From the NCBI GenBank assembly GCA_037074765.1, contig JBAMDO010000130.1:94226-158225 (forward strand): a stretch of 64,000 nt of DNA, read 5' to 3'. This DNA comes from Mansonella perstans (taxonomy: Eukaryota; Nematoda; Chromadorea; Rhabditida; Onchocercidae). The translations under genes were made by a program, and so were the position numbers. This document shows, in pieces, positions 56,627 to 64,000 of this stretch (its first letter is position 1; each line of letters begins with the position of its first letter). Below the pieces are notes generated by a model. It was not told the DNA's origin. It saw nothing but the letters and a program-made list of their open reading frames with translations, and made no database searches.

Positions 56627-59534
56627 CAGTATTTGCAAAAGAAGAAGCGAAAATGTTTTGTACCAGGTTGTACAGTTGTCACCTATATGCTGTCAAGAAA
56701 TAGTGATGAGATAATCCGTCATCCCGTCTTCGCTGCACTTCCCGTTCTTCATTCGTTTGTTGATAATGAACAGTCAAGGTTAGTAAGTGAATGTGATTGT
56801 CCATTCACTTCACTCTTATTTAAAACCCCGCATTTACATAAATTGTTCCTTTAGGCATAGAAAATAAATGAAAATCAGCTATTATTTTTATTTTTTTACG
56901 GATTAGTTAAAACACATTCTTATCGTTAGGATTAATTATCTCGCAATCTTCATTAATGAAATTTTTTAAAAGCAAAAAAATCAGTTATGAATAGTTTGTG
57001 ATAGACTCACTCACTACAGTTCCGATAATTTTTGTTCGTACACAAAAATAACTGTGGAATTCTGGATATTTTTTGAAAAAGAGATTCTACAATGTCGATA
57101 TCTTTAGAGAAAAATATTTTGCATCACTATAATATGTAACTATATGTTATTATATGTATATTATATATATGTATATATGTGTGTGTGTGTATGTGTGTGT
57201 GTGCTTGTATGTGCGTGTGTGTGTGTGTGTTTGTATGTGTATGTGTATGTTTGTATGTGTGTGTACATGTTTGTATGTTTATGTGTAACTAAGTGTACAA
57301 ACAATAATGACAGGTATTTATCATGTTGATGAGTGAGATGATGATGAACGCATATGAAATATTATATTTGTAGAAAGTAGTCCTTAGAGGTTGGAGAGAG
57401 CGGAAAGTGGGAGAGGATTGAAAGAGAGTTATGCAGGTACAGGTGACCTTGGAGACAGCTGTGACTGGCTGCACCCCGGTACCACCATCATGTTTTGCAG
57501 CATGATCTGTTATAACTAGGCGAAAAAGTCTACCTAACCTATTCTAACAGAAATGAGCATAAATTACTGATCCTGAAGATTATTTATTTCAATATGTTAC
57601 TCGTCAGGTTTTATTAAATTTTATTTAATCAATTCCGGAAATAATTTATGTTTAAGCATTAACCGGCATTAATCAACTGTAATCTTTAAGAAATGACCAA
57701 AATATTGCAATCTAGATTTTGTATGTAGTGTAAGTATCACTTCAAATTATGCTTCTATTCTAAATTAGCTAAATACTTGCTGCTTGATAGATTTCAAAAT
57801 AAAGATTGATTAGTTGATGGGTAAATTATCAACTGCCGGGTATGAACAAATGAAGTTCAACTTTTCTCATCAGTATCAACCAATTTCACCAGTCAGTTTG
57901 GTCTTGCGAATATCAATGTTGAGAATTTATAACGGTGACAACAGCTGACAAATAATGGAATTTATGAAAGAATATCAATTGTGTTTTGCAATCAATTCCA
58001 GGCCAATTATTACAAAGTGTTGTTTAAGTCCCTATGAATTTTCATAGGCTTAATTTTCGCACATTACCGTTTTAGAAATCGATATTTTAGGCAATCTTTA
58101 AAATTGCTTTCTTATTTTTCTTAGTGATCGCTAACATCTGGAGCATTATTACGTCAAGTAGATTTCTAACATCTTCTAATATCAACTTCTAATACCGTAA
58201 AGTGATTTCTAACATTTTCCAGTAGCACTCAATCAATTTTGCAGCTCTTTTTCTTTTCTCATAATTAAATTTTCATATTTTGTAACCTTTTCATACTGTA
58301 ATTTAATTTAATACAGCAGTTTGGATTATTTTTTATTGTTTTTCTTCCTATCAATATTCACATTTGTTATTTTCATTCATTTCAAAAAGTATTGTGGAAC
58401 GAAATTTTTTCGTTTCAATTATTTTGGTTTAATTGAAATAATGAAAATGCAAAGTAGTAACTGTGACAGATAAAACGACGAATGATACAATAGATGAAAA
58501 TATCAGTAAAAAATAAAAGTGTAAGACGATGAGCGACTATTTTAGGAATTTTCCACTACGCACTTCTCTTCTTTCCCGAAATTCATTCATTTCAATTCAA
58601 TAGCATATTCATACTTTTTGGAATCTCGTCATGCAGCACGATGATAAAGGTGGGGTTGACAATTTCAACAATCAAAGGAGAGAGGTGTAGTAGAAAGGAG
58701 GGGCTATAATGCCGGCTATAGGTTGGCTCAGGCTGGCACCCGAAAATTTTGCTACTTGCTGTTGCTGCTGCTGTTGTAGTATAGTAGCAATTAGTAGTAA
58801 TAGTTGTTATTGTAGTATTTTTATTAGCAGCGTAGAAATACTAGTAGCAATAATAGTAGTAGGAAGTAATTGTCATCACGGTACTTTGATTATAGTTTTT
58901 TTTCAAATCAGATGGTTGAGGCTAGTCTTAAATTTGTATTAGTATATTATTCTGATAAACTAACTGTAAAGTCATTTATTTAATAGGAAGTAGCAAGTAA
59001 AGAAGAGCCATATTTTCTTTCTTAGTTTGTTTATAGTTCAATAGTTAAAGTTAGTTGTAACTCAAACAGTTTGACTTGGTTGTGTGTATAAGAATGAATG
59101 TTTTTTCTTAAGGTTATTTCAGTCCCGAATTATTTCATTAATTTTATCAGAGTATTAAAAAAAAAAAAAAAAAAAAAAAAACGTGGCTCCTTTTTTTGCA
59201 CGTTACATTCTATTAAATTATCCATTAAAAAATTTGAGTTCCATATTTGAAATTCAATAAACAGTAGCTTTATGATTATTTCACCAATCTAAATTTTACA
59301 TGTAATCAAAATTATAACTCAAATTTTCAGTTAAAGATTTGATTCCATAACTTTGTTAGCAATTACAATTTTATATTCATATTTCTTTATTAATTCAATA
59401 ATTACAACTACAATATAACCTAATTCCAATGTAAACTATTGACAGTAGTGAAATGCAGCAAATATTTGGAAATTAATTTTTCAGATTATTTATATTGCGA
59501 TTTATTTGACTGATCAGAAGAAACAAATCAAATA
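56627..59534. other. Intergenic, microsatellite-bearing region
   Basis: Contains the TG microsatellite (57150-57290), short GCT/GTA repeats near 58745-58870 that yield Cys- and Ser-rich frames, and an A-run of about 24 nt near 59158. No convincing gene. TTTTTCAG at 59477-59484 is a candidate acceptor for the next gene. Confidence 0.5.
57150..57290. repeat. TG / TATG microsatellite
   Basis: TA, then TG dinucleotides interrupted by ATG, CTTG and TTTGTATG units. The Cys/Val-rich frame over it is an artefact. Confidence 0.95.
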
Positions 59535-62500
59535 ATGCCTGAAAAAGTACATTGTGGTGGTTTATTTCTTGGTGACACAATTCAGGAAAAAACTCGAACT
59601 TTGCTCGGTTGGAGTGATGAGGTTCATCTTTCTCTTTTTTGCCTTTTTTTTTAAAATATAATTTAGACGAAATTTCGGCATATATTAATTTATAATTTTA
59701 GAACCGCTAAATTGAAAAGTAATTGATTTAAAATCTGAAAATTATTGGTCATTTGTTTCAAAATTAAAGTGGTCATTTCTGCCTCACAGTTAATATAGCA
59801 AGTCCATTCACCTGTGCAATAATTTATTGATGGCAAATTGTATTAAACTTTTTTTGACTATGCTTTGACAATTTAACAATCTTATCGCAGATTCATTCTT
59901 TGCCTTACTCTTACCCATTTGTATATATTTTTTCCCCGAAAAATTACATGCTTACGGTTTGATTAATCTAAGGCCTTTGGAATAGCAATATTTTGCTTGA
60001 TGATAAAATTATGCAAAACAGATGAGAATTTGGTTATATAAATTTGTTAGATGCATGTCTTTTTTTTTTCTTTCTTTTTCTTTTCAAAAAAGCGCTTTTT
60101 TCAAGACAATTTCAGTAAGCTGTTATTGATACAAAAAGAAACCTTAAAATAGCCTAAATTTATTTAGTCTCTCAAATTTTAATGTTTTTTGCAACGTACA
60201 TTAACGTTATTTCAATAATAATCAATCCTCTCCAGTCTAACTAGCACTTACAATCATTACGATATTTACATATATTTCTCAAGATTGCCTTAGGTATTGT
60301 TTCATTACAATTATGAAACAATTAGGCAAAAGAAAATAGATAGCCTGACGATACGATAGCTAGCTAATTTGTTAAGAATATAAAATTTATTGCTATCGCG
60401 ACAAATTTACTAGTTACTGATGAATCATTTTCTACTAATTCAATTTTCGAAAAAAGTTACACAGTTGAACTTTCGTTCATCGTTTTTGTATGGGTTTGTA
60501 TTTATAGTTGTGGTAATTTGCGCTTTGGGCCCATTTCCCCTGCTATCATTTACCGTCAGTATCGTTCCTCCCTACCTTTGCATTTTTTCCAAATTTTTTT
60601 TAAATAAATAATTTGTTCTATCTCTTCGTTTGCCTACCTGTCCCAGTACAACCGTCGGAATCGGTTATGTACAGAAAGTGACAAATATTGCTGTCTTAAT
60701 GAGCAACTGTCTCAGCGATTGTGAGGATGGTGATACAGGTGTTACCGATATCAATGGTAGCAATTGACAAAGATGATTTAGAGTGAATCTGATGTAACTT
60801 TGACAGTGTATTTCACAATATTAATCTTTCCGTTTTATTTGTCTCTGAGTTTTATACTATTTTCCAAAGTAAAAATACATGATTAACATGTTAGTTCAAA
60901 GGTTATCCAAGTGATCTTTTCAAAAAACTTGAAAAAGCTTACTAATTATTGGAACACTATTACCTTATTTATTATCTTAGCATATTATTTCTTTTTTTAG
61001 CATTGTCCTACAATTATGGTAAATGCTACGCAGAAATCCATGAGCAGATGTGACCGGTGCATGCTTCATGTAAATAATTCACGCCGTCATCCATATATGA
61101 TTCCAGTTGGGCGTTTACGACGTTATAGTACTAGTTCAAATTCTACCTGTAGTAGCAGTAGTAGTGAATATTCGCAACCATCGCCAAGTTACAGCATTAC
61201 TTCCTATGAATCGTCAAGCCCGGAGCCATTAGTTTCTCCTTATGCTACAACAGATTGTCAGTCACCCCACTTAGTACAATCAACACCAGCAACAACAGCA
61301 TCTACTACTTCCACCACCTATCGATCACCGGAACGAGAAGCGCAAGTTTTCGAGAGGTTACGACAGCTGGTACCAATGTTACCATTTGATAGAAGTGCTT
61401 ATCAGGTTCGCTGATATCCGAACTTTTTTTTGAACTTTTTTGTATTATGTCATCATCGGAAGAGTTAATCCCGTAAATATCATAAATTAATTTCATAAAT
61501 AATCCCATAAATTCTTCGCAAAGATACTAAAATACTCGTACATCATCCTATTCTGCTTCATTGACCTTGTGTCTTTGCGATAGATTGATCGGTCTATAGG
61601 CTTAATTTGCTTATAGAGTAGCTTAAATTTGAAAATCCATCAACAATTTGGACAATTGGTTCGAAGTGCTCTATCAATAACAATTAATAACTGGAAGATG
61701 ATTAATGTACCGCAGGAAAAAAATGCATCATTCTAAATATCCTTCAACAGAATTCCCCAGTTCTCATTTGATGTAGATTGATTCATTTATAACATTGCTA
61801 ATGGAATATCATAGATTTCCGGAAACAATAGTCGTCAAGTTAATCGGTTAGCATAATAATTTGCCTGAGGGAATTTTTTTTTTAATTTCCATTTTCAGAT
61901 ACTGATAGAAACAGTTTCACAAGTGATGGATTTAGAGCAACAACTTGAACAATTGAACGAGCAGACAAATAGTGCAAAAAACAATCTCTGGATTGAACAA
62001 AGAAGTTTGATTTCGGATTCGGAAAATGTTAGTAGACTGGCTTTGGTTGATAGTGTTGCTGTTGTGCTCTGCCTTCCTGCCCTGCTCGGCAAGTAGGATC
62101 CAGCAAGGCCTTATCTCTTAACAGCAAGGCCTTATCTCTTTTGTGGATTTCCTGATGTTGACAAGTAGAGTGGAAATGGTTTATAATTACATTTTTATTG
62201 CCTTTTCTTTCAAATTTCACAAAAACTTGACTTAAATAAGGAAGTGAAAAGTTTTGAAAAGAAAAAAGAAAATATTGAAAGAATCAAGAGAAACAGGGTG
62301 TCATCAAGTTTTAGCATTTGTTCTCAAAGTAGTAAATTACTCATAAGTATCGCTTCTCCCGAGGATCGATGCTATTTTTTAATGTGTAATAGCTGACTGA
62401 TCCAAATGAAATCTTCGTGGATTTCAAATGTATCATCTTATATTTATAAGATAGAAAGAAACCTATCAGCTTGACAATCCACAACTGAGCTAAGGCCGTC

Positions 62501-62696
62501 CATCCTTATTAGCTTCACATTCATCCACTGGTCATATTTAAATAATATTTAACGCTGGATTTTCTTTTTCTCATTGCAGAGCGTCTTTCCGGATGATTTG
62601 AAGACTGTGGATGTAACAGCATTCAAGCTTCTTCTCTGTTCCAATCCACTCCTTGGCGACACTTCCAGAACAATGCATTTTAACTTTGTCTCATAA
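59535..62696 (+). CDS. Helix-loop-helix protein resembling ID (inhibitor of DNA binding) factors
   Basis: Model: 59535-59621, 61001-61405, 61899-62027, 62580-62696, all joining in phase 0; 245 aa. A shorter form could start at ATG 61016, directly behind TTTTTTTAG (60992-61000), giving 211 aa. The recognisable part is AQVFERLRQLVPMLPFD (helix 1), a short loop, and ILIETVSQVMDLEQQLEQL (helix 2), with the LVP-LP and S...IL...V..V.DL pattern of ID/emc proteins. No run of basic residues precedes helix 1, so it should not bind E-boxes itself; ID proteins sequester bHLH partners. Upstream lie CDRCMLH, a basic RRHPYMIPVGRLRRY patch and a long Ser/Thr/Pro-rich region. Without splicing at 62027 the frame ends LPALLGK at 62094-62096. 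An unused acceptor precedes 60648 and may mark an alternative exon ending after LSQRL. Confidence 0.6.
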
Positions 62697-64000
62697 GGTG
62701 TACATTTCTATTGAGCTGAGCGCAACTGCCTTAATTTACAATTTTATAGGGGACGAGAAACTGTTGTTACAAATCTTGGATAAAACTTATTAACAGGATG
62801 CTTTATTTTGTTTGAATCAGTTATGCCACCAGGATTCAGCTAAAATCCAATCATAATTTCACTTTATCCTTTCATGCTGACTTCTTCTTAACTGTAACTA
62901 ATTCATTGATCACGCTTTTCCTGATTAGAGCAAACGATCATTTCTGAGTAGCGAATTCATGCACTGTAATGAAACAATGTTTCTTCACTTTAAATACTGC
63001 AATACTGCATGCTGCGTGTTGCACTGCAAGGCGCATCCTTGCACCATTTAAAATTGGCCATATTATTTTCCACGATAAAATTCATTGCGAATTTCTATTC
63101 AAGCAAATATACAGATTCAATTTAAAAAAAAAAATTTTAATATCAGCACTAACGAATTTTGTTGCATCATGATGTTACTCGTAGCTAGGCCCTAAACACA
63201 TTCATGCCAACCAAGCTCATCCTCAATTCTTAGAAGAATTTTTCGAAAAAACCAAGAAATCTAATCTATCAAGTTTGAAAATTCCCTTTCTAATTAAAAT
63301 AGCATTCATTTGATTCCCTGCTTTCAGTGAGTTATCCAGTTGCGTTCAGTTAAACAGATATATGAATTTGAATGTTATCATTTCCATTTCCATTGTATAT
63401 GTTGTAATTGCTAATTGCTTATATTCTTTGCATTAAATAATAATTCATCATTTTTGTTATTGCTATAATTAAATTCATACTGAATTTAATTTCATTTTGA
63501 ATTTCGAACTTTCAAATACAGCAGCAATAAATGGAAGAGAAATTTCAAAAAACTTCTTCACTTTTTTCTTTTGAATAATTATCACAAATTTGGTGGGTAT
63601 TTTTGGCTTCTTTACATTTGCAAAAATGCGCATTATTTCTTTTTTTTTTTTATCTTTTTGTGGATTTAATTTAAAAATAACGATAATTTAAAGAAATCTC
63701 AAATTTCACGGTCTCTTTTAAGTGACAAATATATCATGTCTACCTTAAGTTACTGTATGCTTCCATAATATGTATATAATTCTTTTCTTCTCCTGTGACA
63801 TATCTACCATTAATTTCATATAGACGGAATGGATAATTATTCCGATGTTAGCATTGACATCATCCATACATATATATATATATATATATATGTAGGATTA
63901 TATATATCCTGATCCCACTGCTCGGACAATCAATATATTCGCTAATTGAAGTTAAAAATTTAATTTCCATTGAAATACGAAGAAGAGCTTATCAGTAGTC
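62697..64000. other. 3' flank without recognisable gene
   Basis: AT-rich, only short frames. A perfect AT dinucleotide run lies at about 63871-63891. The 3'UTR of the helix-loop-helix gene presumably occupies the start of this interval. Confidence 0.5.

Noticed and set aside
58709..58942. Cys/Ser-rich forward frame
   Set aside because: Driven by GCT/GTA repeats; no splice signals or homology recognised.
60648..60722. Exon TACAACCGTCGG... after a good acceptor, reading YNRRNRLCTESDKYCC
   Set aside because: It reaches TGA after LSQRL and breaks the in-phase join to 61001; at most an alternative terminal exon.

Overview
The window looks like nuclear DNA of a spirurid/filarial-type nematode. 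The DNA is very AT-rich. Genes are split into many small exons by introns of about 100-400 bp with TTTTCAG-type acceptors, several start codons sit just behind acceptor-like TTTCAG sites (probable spliced-leader trans-splicing), and the recognisable proteins are animal ones. The species cannot be fixed from the window. Gene models were built by hand from splice signals, codon phase and remembered family motifs; no database search was run.

Layout. 1-6034: gene-free, repeat-rich. 6035-11965 (+): glycosyltransferase family 92 gene, 9 exons, 556 aa. 11966-15117: gene-free except for an 18S rRNA 3'-end relic (13241-13439). 15118-18575 (+): unrecognised single-pass membrane protein with a 47-codon glutamine-rich tract, 231 aa. 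18966-21908 (+): TIP60/MYS-1 MYST acetyltransferase, 445 aa. 22454-30325 (+): FANCM-like protein, 758 aa, in which the helicase catalytic motifs are gone. 32051-32122 (-): tRNA-Pro(AGG). 33798-41099 (-): mitochondrial RNA polymerase, 23 exons, about 1,159 aa. 41677-46438 (+): MCM5, 18 exons, 734 aa, divergent from the polymerase gene. 46941-52569 (-): alkylglycerol monooxygenase, 9 exons, 504 aa, with an apparent AT-AC intron. 56080-56626 (+): doubtful small K/N-rich ORF. 59535-62696 (+): helix-loop-helix protein resembling ID factors, about 245 aa. The remainder is gene-poor repeats.

How the genes relate. Several products act on chromosomes (MYS-1, the FANCM-like protein, MCM5), the mitochondrial polymerase transcribes mtDNA, and the others act in glycosylation, ether-lipid breakdown and transcriptional control. 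No dedicated pathway cluster is evident. The polyQ/mys-1 pair (391 bp apart) and mys-1/FANCM-like pair (546 bp apart) are same-strand and could be co-transcribed. The polymerase and mcm-5 start codons face away from each other across 577 bp.

The most unusual signals are the full-length but motif-dead FANCM-like protein, the AT-AC intron, and a recurring pattern in which short exon or exon-boundary fragments are copied next to their own exon (the GT92, polymerase and mcm-5 genes), producing decoy splice sites and hairpins.
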